The notes beneath the pieces were generated by a model that did no database searches, was not told where the DNA came from, and worked only from the letters and a program-made list of their open reading frames with translations. A stretch of 33,228 nucleotides of DNA, taken from Clostridiales bacterium UBA3678. Lineage in GTDB: Bacteria > Bacillota > Clostridia > TANB77 > CAG-508. Of the stretch, positions 8,377-17,900 are shown piece after piece; positions within the stretch are counted from its first letter, which is position 1, and every line of letters begins with the position of its first letter. The DNA lies in assembly GCA_002372935.1 (NCBI GenBank), contig DFJF01000007.1, forward strand, positions 1-33,228, given 5' to 3'. The position numbers and the translations under genes were made by a program.

Positions 8377-9066
8377 ATGAAGATATTTAAAAGAGTAATA
8401 TTAGTAATAGCATTGATAATAATTGTAGTTTGTACTGCTTTTGGAATTAGTGGTTATAAGATGTATAAAAATGCTTTGAACAAAATGCCTTTAACAGATA
8501 AAGTTGCAAGTATTATGCAAAAAGAAAATTATGCTACAATAGATGAAGTACCACAAATGTATAAAGATGCAGTAATATCTGTAGAAGATCATAGATTTTA
8601 TAAACATAATGGAATAGATATAATTGCAATAGGTAGAGCCTTTGTAAATGATATTAAAGCACTTGATTTTGTTGAAGGTGGCAGTACAATAACACAACAA
8701 CTCGCAAAAAATATATATTTTACACAAGAAAAGAAAATTGAAAGAAAAGTAGCAGAAATTTTTATGACTTTTGAAATAGAAAAGAATTATGAAAAAGATA
8801 AAATATTAGAATTATATTTAAACACAAGTTATTATGGAGATGGTTATTATACAATAAAAGAGGCTTGTAAAGGATATTTTGATAAGGAATTATATCAAAT
8901 GACAGATTATGAGTGTATATTATTAGCAGGAATACCTAATGCTCCAAGTGTGTATGCTCCAACTAAAAATCCAGAATTAGCAAAACAAAGGCAAAAACAA
9001 GTAATGAGAAAGATGATAGAATATGGATATTTGACAGAAAACAAAGCAAATGAAATTTTAAAATAG
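8377..9066 (+). CDS. Monofunctional peptidoglycan glycosyltransferase (GT51)
   Basis: 229 residues with one N-terminal membrane anchor (about 7-28). The catalytic domain carries the GT51 motifs in order: EDHRFYKHNGID (first catalytic Glu), GGSTITQQLAKN, RKVAEIF and ILELYLNTSYYG. There is no transpeptidase domain, so it is an MGT-type enzyme that polymerises lipid II into glycan strands outside the membrane. RBS GAGG before ATG 8377. It is controlled by the same operator as the ABC exporter, which suggests wall synthesis is raised when lipid II is attacked. A penicillin-insensitive glycosyltransferase in such a regulon would help tolerate lipid-II-binding or transpeptidase-blocking compounds; that is an inference. 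Confidence 0.92.
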   Translation: MKIFKRVILVIALIIIVVCTAFGISGYKMYKNALNKMPLTDKVASIMQKENYATIDEVPQMYKDAVISVEDHRFYKHNGIDIIAIGRAFVNDIKALDFVEGGSTITQQLAKNIYFTQEKKIERKVAEIFMTFEIEKNYEKDKILELYLNTSYYGDGYYTIKEACKGYFDKELYQMTDYECILLAGIPNAPSVYAPTKNPELAKQRQKQVMRKMIEYGYLTENKANEILK

Positions 9067-9085
9067 TTTTAATTTTTGAACAATA

Positions 9086-9119
9086 GAGCTGATAATTAGT
9101 TGAAATTATCGGCTTTTTA
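9086..9119 (+). terminator. Intrinsic terminator after the glycosyltransferase
   Basis: AGCTGATAATT (9087-9097) pairs with AATTATCGGCT (9104-9114), with one G-T pair, followed by TTTTTAT. A second small hairpin (GAGATT/AATCTC region, 9155-9178) followed by T-rich sequence may be another terminator. The rest of 9120-9333 is A/T-rich with no gene; a TATAAT at 9304-9309 is a plausible -10 for the next gene. Confidence 0.8.
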
Positions 9120-9333
9120 TTATATAATATGCTCAATAAAAATAGTAATTTTTAGGGGAGATTTAATCTCTCTTAATTTTTATAAAAAATTTTAAAGAAA
9201 AATGAAACTTTTAAAAAAGTTGCTGTTTTATATAAGTGAAAGCAGGTCTAATCTTTATTTTACAAATTTAGTAAGAACATAAGACAAAAAAAGAAATGTG
9301 TGTTATAATGGAAAACAGTTAAGGAGTGAAATT

Positions 9334-9600
9334 ATGACTACGCAATTTGTAACAGAATATTTAGATAACAAAATAGAAAAAAATGAAAATTATATTAAAT
9401 GTACTTTTTATGAATTAAGAGTAAAAAGAAATCTATCTGAAGAACAAGTTGATGAACTTTTAAAATTGGCAAAGACAAGACTAGAAAATATGAATTATCA
9501 AGTATATTTTACAGGTGCAAAATTCAAATATAATGGTAAAGAACAACAGGTGCAATCACAAGATTATATGATAGCAATAAAAGAAAGGAACATCAAATAA
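9334..9600 (+). CDS. Unknown 88-residue protein
   Basis: The start is ATG 9334 after AAGGAGTG; an earlier in-frame ATG at 9298 overlaps a TATAAT promoter element and has no ribosome site. The protein is soluble, mixed charge, with a helix-rich middle (LSEEQVDELLKLAKTRLENM) and a strand-rich end (YQVYFTGAKFKYNG). I do not recognise a family. It is followed after one base by the alpha-CTD-like reading frame, so the two were probably co-expressed. A helical-then-beta layout would fit a small regulator or a partner of its neighbour, but nothing in the sequence proves that. Confidence 0.7.
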   Translation: MTTQFVTEYLDNKIEKNENYIKCTFYELRVKRNLSEEQVDELLKLAKTRLENMNYQVYFTGAKFKYNGKEQQVQSQDYMIAIKERNIK

Positions 9601-9601
9601 A

Positions 9602-9817
9602 ATGGAAGAAAAATATAGCAAATAATCAATAGATAGATTTTTATTCTTAAAAGAGGAAATGCTTACAAAATTAAAACAAGATAATGTAAAAACATTAGGA
9701 CAATTATCAAAGAAAACAAGAACAGACTTAAAGAATTACGGTTTTGAAAATTTTGAAATAAATAAAATAGATATAGAATTACAACTTTTAGGATTATCTT
9801 TAAAAGGAAGTAATTAG
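9602..9817 (+). pseudogene. Stand-alone RNA polymerase alpha-CTD-like protein with an early in-frame stop
   Basis: From ATG 9602 the frame reads seven codons to TAA (9623-9625), then continues in the same frame for 63 more codons to TAG at 9815-9817. The continuing part (LKQDNVKTLGQLSKKT...LLGLSLKG) has the helix-hairpin-helix rhythm of the C-terminal domain of RNA polymerase alpha, including the closing LxxLGLSLK. Translation could restart at ATG 9659 (52 residues), but its AGAGGA site is only about two bases away. So this is either a nonsense-mutated gene or a short restart product. In alpha, this domain binds UP elements and activators; a free copy could compete for or mimic those contacts. 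Moderately confident in the fold, less in function. Confidence 0.5.
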
Positions 9818-9837
9818 CCAATTAAGGAGTGATAAAT

Positions 9838-10935
9838 ATGCCATTATTATATACAACAATAATATTAGTAGTATTAGGTGTTATAGTACTAATTACAGGA
9901 AAAATTGCAAAAAAGAATAAAATTTTTATTAGTGGAATAGCAGTATTATCATTTGTAATAATATTCTGGATAGGATTTTATATATGGGCTTTATATGAGG
10001 CAGATACAGAATATGAAAGAAGATTTCCAAATGAAAGTACCACACAGAAACAAAAAAATAATATAGATTTATCTGCATTGAGCATTTATTTTGGAGATAA
10101 AATAAGTTATGAGAATGGGATTGAATTATTAAATAAATTAAAAAATGAATATAAAAATTATTTAGTTAATTCAACAGAAAACGGAAATAGTAAGGGCTTA
10201 TATGTGTATTTTTCAAAAAATGCAGAAAATAGTGTTGATGAAATAACTCGTAATGCTATTATTGGAATGATAGATGATTATATAAATACAAGAGAAAGTG
10301 ATAATACGGGAATTTTCAATATTACTACTGGAATTGATGAAAAAAACGGACAATACATTTACATACTGAAAGAAGAAAAAACAAATTTGAGTGGTAGCAT
10401 TATTGATGTAAAAGATGATTATATAGTGGTCAAAGAAACAGAGAAAGAGCAAGAATATAGAGTGAATGTTAATAGTGTTACAAAACAATTTAAAAATTAT
10501 AGAACAACAGAAGATATAAATATTGCTGATGTAAAAGTAGGAGATTACTACATAGATGGAAAAATCATAAGAAATATAAGTGGAGAAGAATTGAAAAAAG
10601 AATGTATAAAAAATATGGCATATTGCTATGAAAAAGGAGATTTAATTTGTAATCCTCAAGAAATCACTAAAATTCAAAATATGGGCGATTATGTGATTAT
10701 CAGTGTAATTATGAGAGATGATACATCAAAATATTTTAATAAAGAAAATGCAGATACTTTTGAATTAAAAGCAAAGGCAAGTGCTGATTTAAAAATTCCT
10801 ACACATTCAGATGATGTAACAGTTTTTAACTTAAAAGAAAAAGTAGTAGGATTTATGTTTTGGATAGGATTAGATAAGAATACAATAAATGATAAATATC
10901 CTACAATAATTGATATAGAAATATATGATGGGTAG
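9838..10935 (+). CDS. Unknown 365-residue membrane protein
   Basis: The start is ATG 9838 after AAGGAGTG; a GTG three codons upstream overlaps the ribosome site. Two membrane segments (about 4-22 and 30-52) make a hairpin anchor, followed by a long soluble part. The soluble part is probably mixed alpha/beta: segments such as GSIIDVKDDYIVVKETEKEQEYRVNV look like a small beta-barrel, and VGDYYIDGKIIRNISGEEL like a short repeat of that type. I do not recognise the family. The stop overlaps a GTG (TAGTG) just ahead of the next membrane-anchored gene, so they form an operon and may form one envelope complex. Confidence 0.75.
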   Translation: MPLLYTTIILVVLGVIVLITGKIAKKNKIFISGIAVLSFVIIFWIGFYIWALYEADTEYERRFPNESTTQKQKNNIDLSALSIYFGDKISYENGIELLNKLKNEYKNYLVNSTENGNSKGLYVYFSKNAENSVDEITRNAIIGMIDDYINTRESDNTGIFNITTGIDEKNGQYIYILKEEKTNLSGSIIDVKDDYIVVKETEKEQEYRVNVNSVTKQFKNYRTTEDINIADVKVGDYYIDGKIIRNISGEELKKECIKNMAYCYEKGDLICNPQEITKIQNMGDYVIISVIMRDDTSKYFNKENADTFELKAKASADLKIPTHSDDVTVFNLKEKVVGFMFWIGLDKNTINDKYPTIIDIEIYDG

Positions 10936-10943
10936 TGATAATA

Positions 10944-11393
10944 ATGAAAAAAACAATAAGTGTATTGATAATTGGGATAGTAACTATAATAGTTATTGGA
11001 ATAGCATATTTAGGGTGGATAGTTTATGATACTGCTAGACCACATTTTACAGAAATATCATTGACCAATATAAATGAAGAAGAAAAATCAAAACTAATGG
11101 AACTAAATTTTTTAGAACTTGATAAATATCCTCAAAGTTTAGAATTTAATAAATTAAAAGAAATATCTGAAGTAAGAGAAACGCAATTTTATATTGAGTT
11201 TTCAATAAATAAATATGAAAAAGATTTATATAATATAGAAAAAAATAAGAGCCATTCGCCAAATACAATAAGCATTGAACAAAAAGAAGAAAATGATGAA
11301 AAAGTTATTTATGAAATGCAAACTAATTTTGCTCAAAATAGTAAGGCAAAGAAATGGAGTTATTTATATGAACTGATAGAAAAATATAAATAG
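10944..11393 (+). CDS. Unknown single-pass membrane protein
   Basis: 149 residues from ATG 10944; a GTG at 10935 would add three residues and overlap the previous stop. One N-terminal membrane segment (about 4-25), followed by a charged, helix-rich outer domain (ISLTNINEEEKSKLMELNF..., then a C-terminal WSYLYELIEKYK helix). No recognisable catalytic motif and no lipobox. It is translationally close to the preceding membrane protein and ends just before a strong terminator, so it closes this small operon. Function unknown. Confidence 0.75.
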   Translation: MKKTISVLIIGIVTIIVIGIAYLGWIVYDTARPHFTEISLTNINEEEKSKLMELNFLELDKYPQSLEFNKLKEISEVRETQFYIEFSINKYEKDLYNIEKNKSHSPNTISIEQKEENDEKVIYEMQTNFAQNSKAKKWSYLYELIEKYK

Positions 11394-11451
11394 TTTTAAT
11401 CTAAAACAGAATATATAAATGAGGATTTTTGAATTTTGAATTTTTATTATT

Positions 11452-11481
11452 ATACCAGTAGTTTGACTGGTATATTTTTTT
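11452..11481 (+). terminator. Intrinsic terminator closing the membrane-protein operon
   Basis: ATACCAGT (11452-11459) pairs perfectly with ACTGGTAT (11466-11473) over a 6-nt loop, followed by A and seven T. It isolates the defence-like island downstream. Confidence 0.9.
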
Positions 11482-11502
11482 GTCAAAATTTGTCCAAATA
11501 TG

Positions 11503-11531
11503 TTGTTAAAAAAAGGAAAATATGATATAAA
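11503..11531 (+). promoter_or_regulatory. Candidate promoter of the defence-like operon
   Basis: TTGTTA (11503-11508) and TATAAA (11526-11531) are separated by 17 bases. This is the best sigma-A-type match between the upstream terminator and the helicase gene, leaving a leader of about 180 nt. Confidence 0.45.
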
Positions 11532-11717
11532 ATAAAATAGAAAAATTATAAGCATTTTAGTGATACACAAGTAGATGACTTTTGTTGCATAAAAATAATG
11601 ATATTTTATAACAATTAGGTTACTATTTAAATTTTTCTATACCATCTAATTTAGGAAGTTTATCAAAGGAAGTATTTAAATATAAATATAAAAAAGAAAA
11701 TAAAAGAGGTAATAAAT
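11532..11717 (+). other. Leader region before the helicase gene
   Basis: About 185 A/T-rich bases with no convincing gene. A reading frame open from about 11610 (SIPSNLGSLSKEVFKYKYKK...) runs into the helicase start and stops at TAA 11722-11724, but it lacks a start codon with a ribosome site. It could be a gene remnant or chance. The helicase ribosome site (AGAGG) is at about 11703. Confidence 0.3.
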
Positions 11718-14700
11718 ATGAGTAACAATGATTTAACATTCTTTACAAACGAGCCTGAAAGAAATTTATATGATAGATTTAGTAAAATTCTTAATAGAAA
11801 TACACAATTTTTTGATGTGCTTGTTGGATACTTTAGAGCAAGTGGATTTTATTTAATGCAAGACGCATTAGATAAAGTGGAAAAAACTAGAATTTTAATA
11901 GGTATAAATACTGATAAACAAATTGTTGATATGTTTGAAGAAGCACAGGGAGAAATAAAAGAATTTAGTTTATCAAATAAAGAATCTATAACTGAATATA
12001 AAAAAGAATTGGAAAAAGAATTTGAAAAATCAGAAGATACAGAAAATGTTGAAAATGGTGTAAATAAATTTATATCATTACTAAAAGAGGGAAAACTTGA
12101 AATTAGAATATATACTAAACAACCTATACACGCAAAAATTTATATTATGAGAGATTTTAAAGATAGTGCTGATTTTGGTAGAGTAATAACTGGATCAAGT
12201 AATTTTTCTCAATCAGGATTAGTAAATAATCTTGAATTTAATGTTGAATTAAAAAATTCGGCAGATGTTCAATTTGCATTAGAAAAATTTGAAGAATTAT
12301 GGGAAGAATCTGTCGAAGTTAATCAAGAATGCGTTGATACAATAGAGAATAAAACTTGGGTTAAATCAGATATAACACCTTATGAAATGTATGTAAAATT
12401 CTTGTATGAATACTTTAAAGAAGAAATAAATGATGACTTAATTGATAGTTCAAAAGATTCATCGAGATATTATCCAGATGGATTTGTACCTTTACAATAC
12501 CAAAAAGATGCCGTTATTCAAGCAAAAAGAATACTAGAGAAACATAATGGTATTTTTATTTCTGATGTTGTTGGTTTAGGAAAAACTTACATATGTGCAA
12601 TGTTAGCACAAGAGCTTGAGCATAAAAAGTTAATACTTTGTCCTCCTGTTCTTGTAGATTATTGGGAAAATGTAATGTTTAATTTTGGAGTTAGAGGAGT
12701 AAAAGTTGAATCAGTTGGAAAGTTAGATAAAATTATTGAAGATGGTACAGAACAATATGGATATGTTTTTGTTGATGAATCTCACAGATTTAGAAATGCA
12801 GAAACTGAGCAATATAGACAATTACACGAAATATGTGTTGGAAAAAAGGTAATTCTTATTTCTGCAACACCTCAAAATAATTATAATACTGATATTGCTA
12901 ATCAATTATATTTATTCCAATCAAAAAATAAATCTACAATAGTAAATGCAAGAAATTTGGAATTATTTTTTGATAATCTTAGAAAAAAGGTTAGAACTTA
13001 TGAAAAAGATACTGAAGAATATAAACAAGCAATAAGAGAAACATCAGAAGAAATAAGAGATAAAGTTTTAAGAGAAGTAATGATTAGAAGAACTAGGACA
13101 GAAATTCAAAATACATATGCTGATGATTTGAAAAAACAAGGATTAAAATTTCCAAAAGTTTCTGATCCTATAAAACTAATTTATGAATTTAGTGAAAATG
13201 CTGAAGAAGTATTTGAAACAACAATTCAAAAAATAACAGAGTTAAATTATTCAAGATATAAACCTTTAACTTATGTTAAAGATAATAAACTACAATCTAG
13301 TCAAAGATCTTTATTAGTAGGTCAAACTAATATGGGTGGATTTATGAAAGGAATACTTGTAAAAAGATTGGAAAGTAGTAAATATGCCTTTGAAATGACT
13401 TTAAATAGATTTATAGACTCATATAATGAATTTATAAAGATGTATAAAGAAAATGGTGTTGTTTGGATTAGTAAAAAACTTAATGTTGCTGAATTGCTAG
13501 ATAATGACGATACTGAAAAATTAGAACAAGCTGTAAAGAATGAAGATGCCTTTAAGTTTAATGCAGAAGATTTTAACAAAGACTTTATTATAGATTTAGA
13601 GAAAGACCTAGCAATATTACAGAATTTAAAATATATTTGGGATACAGTTCAGACAGATGATAAACTAGAATATTTTATAGCTGAATTAAAGAATAATAGA
13701 GACCTAAAACATAATAAACTAATAATATTTACAGAATCAAAAGAAACAGCTGAATACTTAACTAAAAGTATTGAAAATAGACTTAATGAAAAAGTTATTG
13801 TCTTTAGTGGTTCGATGCCTGATAGTATCAGAACATCCATAAGAGCAAATTTTGATCCAAACTATAACAAAGAAAAACAAAAAAATGATTATAGAATATT
13901 GGTTACTACTGATGTACTTGCTGAAGGTATGAACTTACATAGAAGTAATGTAATCATAAATTATGATTTGCCTTGGAATCCTACAAAAATTATGCAGAGA
14001 GTAGGTAGAATTAACAGAGTTGGAACAGCACATAATGAGATATTTGTTTACAATTTCTTTCCTACTAGTAAATCAAATGAGCAAATGTCATTGGAAGAAA
14101 ATATTATTACTAAAATGCAGATGTTTCACGATATTTTAGGAGAAGATTCAAAATTCTTAACAGATGATGAGGAAGTTTCTACACACGAATTATTTAAGAG
14201 AATGACAACAATAATTGATGATGAAGATGAAGAAATAAGTTCTGAACTTTCATATTTAAAAGCTATTCGTGATATTAGGGATAAAGATAAAGAGTTATTT
14301 GAAAAAATTAAAAACTATCCTAAAAAAATAAAAATCGGAAGAAGAAAAGATAATATAGATGGATTAGTTACCTTCTTCAGAAAAGGATATTTAAAGAAGT
14401 TTTATATTTCAAGTTCTGGAGATACAAAGGAAATAACTTTTGAACAAGCAATTGATTATATTAAAGCAACGAAATCGGAACAAGGTAAAAAAGTAAAAAG
14501 TGATTATTATGATTTACTAAAAGCAAATAAACTAGCTTTTGAAGAATCAGAAAAAGAAGAGAATAGCAATGAGATAACTGCTGTAAATAAAAAAGGAACT
14601 AGTAATGCAAAAAATATTATCAAAGTTCTTAAAGAATGTTTAAAAATGGAAACAAGTTTTACAGATATTGAAGTTGATAACATAAATAAAATAATAAACT

Positions 14701-14915
14701 TACTTGAAAATGGAGAATTACCTGTTAGAATTGTTAAAGATGGAAATAAAGCTATAAAGAAGATAACAGGAGTTAATGATATTATAAAATTTTATAAAGA
14801 ATTAGAACTTATGATACCTAAGGTTTATCTTGAACAAGAAACTAAAGTTGAAGCAAATAAAAAGAAAATCAGTAAAAATGAGAGAGAAATAATCTTGTCA
14901 GAATACATTTTTTAA
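11718..14915 (+). CDS. PLD-family nuclease fused to SF2/SNF2-type helicase
   Basis: 1,065 residues. The N-terminal part (about 1-190) is a phospholipase-D-like domain with a single HKD-type motif: HAK at 138-140 and GSSNFSQSGL at 159-168. The rest is an SF2 motor: motif I DVVGLGKT (283-290), motif II DESH (353-356), motif III SATPQNN (382-388), and a C-terminal RecA lobe with TTDVLAEGMNL and QRVGRINR. PLD nucleases such as BfiI and NgoFVII cut DNA as dimers without metal, so this protein can supply both translocation and cleavage. It lies 15 bases upstream of a large adenine methylase, which points to a restriction-modification or DISARM-like defence role. Relation to DrmD-type or Hma helicases is possible but unproven from sequence alone. 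The length and motifs look intact. Confidence 0.88.
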   Translation: MSNNDLTFFTNEPERNLYDRFSKILNRNTQFFDVLVGYFRASGFYLMQDALDKVEKTRILIGINTDKQIVDMFEEAQGEIKEFSLSNKESITEYKKELEKEFEKSEDTENVENGVNKFISLLKEGKLEIRIYTKQPIHAKIYIMRDFKDSADFGRVITGSSNFSQSGLVNNLEFNVELKNSADVQFALEKFEELWEESVEVNQECVDTIENKTWVKSDITPYEMYVKFLYEYFKEEINDDLIDSSKDSSRYYPDGFVPLQYQKDAVIQAKRILEKHNGIFISDVVGLGKTYICAMLAQELEHKKLILCPPVLVDYWENVMFNFGVRGVKVESVGKLDKIIEDGTEQYGYVFVDESHRFRNAETEQYRQLHEICVGKKVILISATPQNNYNTDIANQLYLFQSKNKSTIVNARNLELFFDNLRKKVRTYEKDTEEYKQAIRETSEEIRDKVLREVMIRRTRTEIQNTYADDLKKQGLKFPKVSDPIKLIYEFSENAEEVFETTIQKITELNYSRYKPLTYVKDNKLQSSQRSLLVGQTNMGGFMKGILVKRLESSKYAFEMTLNRFIDSYNEFIKMYKENGVVWISKKLNVAELLDNDDTEKLEQAVKNEDAFKFNAEDFNKDFIIDLEKDLAILQNLKYIWDTVQTDDKLEYFIAELKNNRDLKHNKLIIFTESKETAEYLTKSIENRLNEKVIVFSGSMPDSIRTSIRANFDPNYNKEKQKNDYRILVTTDVLAEGMNLHRSNVIINYDLPWNPTKIMQRVGRINRVGTAHNEIFVYNFFPTSKSNEQMSLEENIITKMQMFHDILGEDSKFLTDDEEVSTHELFKRMTTIIDDEDEEISSELSYLKAIRDIRDKDKELFEKIKNYPKKIKIGRRKDNIDGLVTFFRKGYLKKFYISSSGDTKEITFEQAIDYIKATKSEQGKKVKSDYYDLLKANKLAFEESEKEENSNEITAVNKKGTSNAKNIIKVLKECLKMETSFTDIEVDNINKIINLLENGELPVRIVKDGNKAIKKITGVNDIIKFYKELELMIPKVYLEQETKVEANKKKISKNEREIILSEYIF

Positions 14916-14930
14916 TGGGGGTATGTAAAA

Positions 14931-17900
14931 ATGGCGATAGCTAGTGATAAAACAAAAAAATATTTACAAATGCTTGAAGAAAAATTTGATATAAATAATT
15001 TTTATGAATTTATAAAAGACTTATTGAATTTAGAAAATAGTAATATTGTTAATGGACAAAGACAAAAAGCTACAAGTGAACAATATAAAAACTATATAGA
15101 TACTACTCAATTATTTGCAAAATATGAAGATAGTAAAAGAAGAACAATAGGTGTTTTAGTCATTAAATTACAAAATAATAAACTTCCTGCTAATGCTAGG
15201 ACTTTACAGAGAAATTATATAGCACACTTGCTAGATGCACATAATTTAGATGCTTCATTATCTGCAATATATAGCGAAACAGATGATACTTGGAGACTAT
15301 CTTTTGTAAAACAAGAATTAGATTTTGGAGAAGGAAAATTAAAAGCTAAATTTACCCCTGCAAAAAGATATTCATATCTATTTGGAAAGGATGAGCCTAA
15401 TCATACAGCTAAAGAACAATTATTAGAATTATTAGAAAACAATAATAAACAATATACTATTGAGGAAATTGAAGAAAAATTTAGTGTAGAAAAAGTTACA
15501 AAAGATTTCTTTGAAAATTATAAAGAAAATTATTTAAAATTGAAAGAAACATTAGAATGTAACGATGAGTTTGTTAGTGAGTCTAATAGATGTGATTTTA
15601 CATCAGAAGAATTTACAAAAAAACTGATGGGACAAATTGTATTTATATATTTCTTACAGAAAAAGGGATGGCTTGGTGTAAGATTAGTTCCTCAGTTATT
15701 AAGTATAGAAGAATATAATAATATTTATAATAAAAGTGATGTAATTCAAAAGAAAATATTAGATAAATACTATATTACTTTTAATGGAAATAAAAAAATT
15801 AAAAAAGAATTATTAGAAAAATATAATGATAACAAACAAGAAATTGAAAGTTTATCAGACATCTTTGCAAATACAAGTTTCGATAATAAATGGGGATCGG
15901 GACAAAAAAGATTTATTAGAGCTATATTTGATAATTGTATAAACAGAAAAAAGAACTTCTTTGATGATTATTTAGAGCCATTTTTCTATGATGGACTTAA
16001 TCATAAGAGAAAAAATCAATATTTTAGTTTGTTTAATTGTAAAATACCTTTCCTTAATGGTGGATTATTTGAGCCTTTAGATAATTATCAATGGGAAATA
16101 GCTAGATTTAATATTGATAATGAAATTTTTTCTAATAAAGAAGAAACAGGAATATTAGACTTCTTTGATAGATATAACTTTACAATGAATGAGGAAGAAC
16201 CATTAGAAAAGGATGTTGCTGTTGATCCTGAAATGTTAGGAAAAATATTTGAAAACCTACTTGATGTTAAGGACAGAAAATCTAAAGGAGCATTTTATAC
16301 ACCAAGAGAAATTGTTCATTATATGTGCCAAGAAAGTATTGCAAATTTTTTAGTAAATAAAGTTGGAGTTAAATACGAAGAAATAAAAGAATTTATACAA
16401 TACGGGGAGTTAATACGAGATTTAGACTTAAAGGATGCAACAGAAGATTCTCACATCATTGGAGATTCTATATTCAAAAATATAATTCAAATAGATAGAG
16501 AACTTGAAAATATAAAAATTGCAGATCCATCTGTTGGATCAGGTGCATTTCCTTTAGGAATATTAAACGAAATAGTTAAGATAAGAGATATATTAACTTC
16601 ATATATGCTAATATATAATAGACTTGGATTATTTGGAAAAAAATATCCTGAAGAACAAATAACTAATAATAAAAGAAGCATATACAATATGAAGTGGAAT
16701 ACCATTAAAAACAGCATTTATGCAGTTGATATTGAAAATAGTGCTGTTGATATAACTAAATTAAGATTATGGCTTTCAATAGTAGTAGATCAGACTGAAG
16801 ATCCAGAGCCTTTACCAAACTTGAATTGCAAAATTATGCAAGGAAATTCATTAGTAGATGAATATAACGGAATAAAACTTATTGATGAAAGGTTTATTGA
16901 AGAACTTAAAGACCGTGATAATGTTAAATTAAATGATGGAGGAAGAATTAAGAACAAAAATAAATATATTGATGTTTCTGCAAATCAAATACAATTTGGA
17001 GATGGTCAGAAAAAAGCTCAAATAGATGATTTAATCAACTTAAAGCAAGAGCTATATGGAGAAAATGAGCCAAACAGAAAAAAAGCATTATTAGATAAAA
17101 TTCAAACAGCGAGAAATGAATTATTACGATTAAATTTTGCAGGTACTAATAAAGAAAAAGAACTTTTAGAAATAGACAAATCACATAATAAACCTTATTT
17201 TGCTTGGATGTTAGAATTTATAGAAGTATTTATAGAAAATGATGGTTTTGACATAGTTATTGGTAACCCTCCTTATATTGGTCAAAAAGGTCATAAAGAT
17301 TTATTTGATCAAATGAGTAATGATATAAACTTTGAAAAGAAAATGGATTATTGGTACTTTTTCTTGCATAATGCACATAAAATGACAAATAATTTAGGTA
17401 TTGTTTCTTATATTACTCCTAATTATTGGATAACAGCACAAGGAGGCAAAAAATTAAGAAATAGAATTGTAAATGATTTTTCTTTTATTAGATATATAAA
17501 TTTTAACGAAAATAAAATCTTTAATGCAGGAGTACATACTAATGTATTTGTATTAAGTAAAGTGTTAAAACAAGAAAATGATATTGATGTTTGCATATTT
17601 GATAATACCTATGATAATGATTTTATTAAGAATATGCCTAATGAAAATAATTTTAAGATCAAGCAAAAAATATTATTAAATAAATGGACAGGTTTTGTTA
17701 ATTTTATAGATACATATAATTTAAGTTTGTTAAATAAATTAACAGATGATTGCGAGAAATTATGTGATAATGAAAGTGTTGGAGAATCAAAAAAAGGTGT
17801 TATAACAGGTAAAAAGGTAACAAATGGTATTTGCAATTTAAATCAAGGATTAGTTACAGGAAAAGATAGGTTAATTACTGATAATTCTAACGAAGGAGTA

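Noticed and set aside
11610..11724. Open frame (SIPSNLGSLSKEVFKYKYKK...) running into the helicase start
   Set aside because: It has no start codon with a ribosome site and low complexity; kept only as a note on the leader region.
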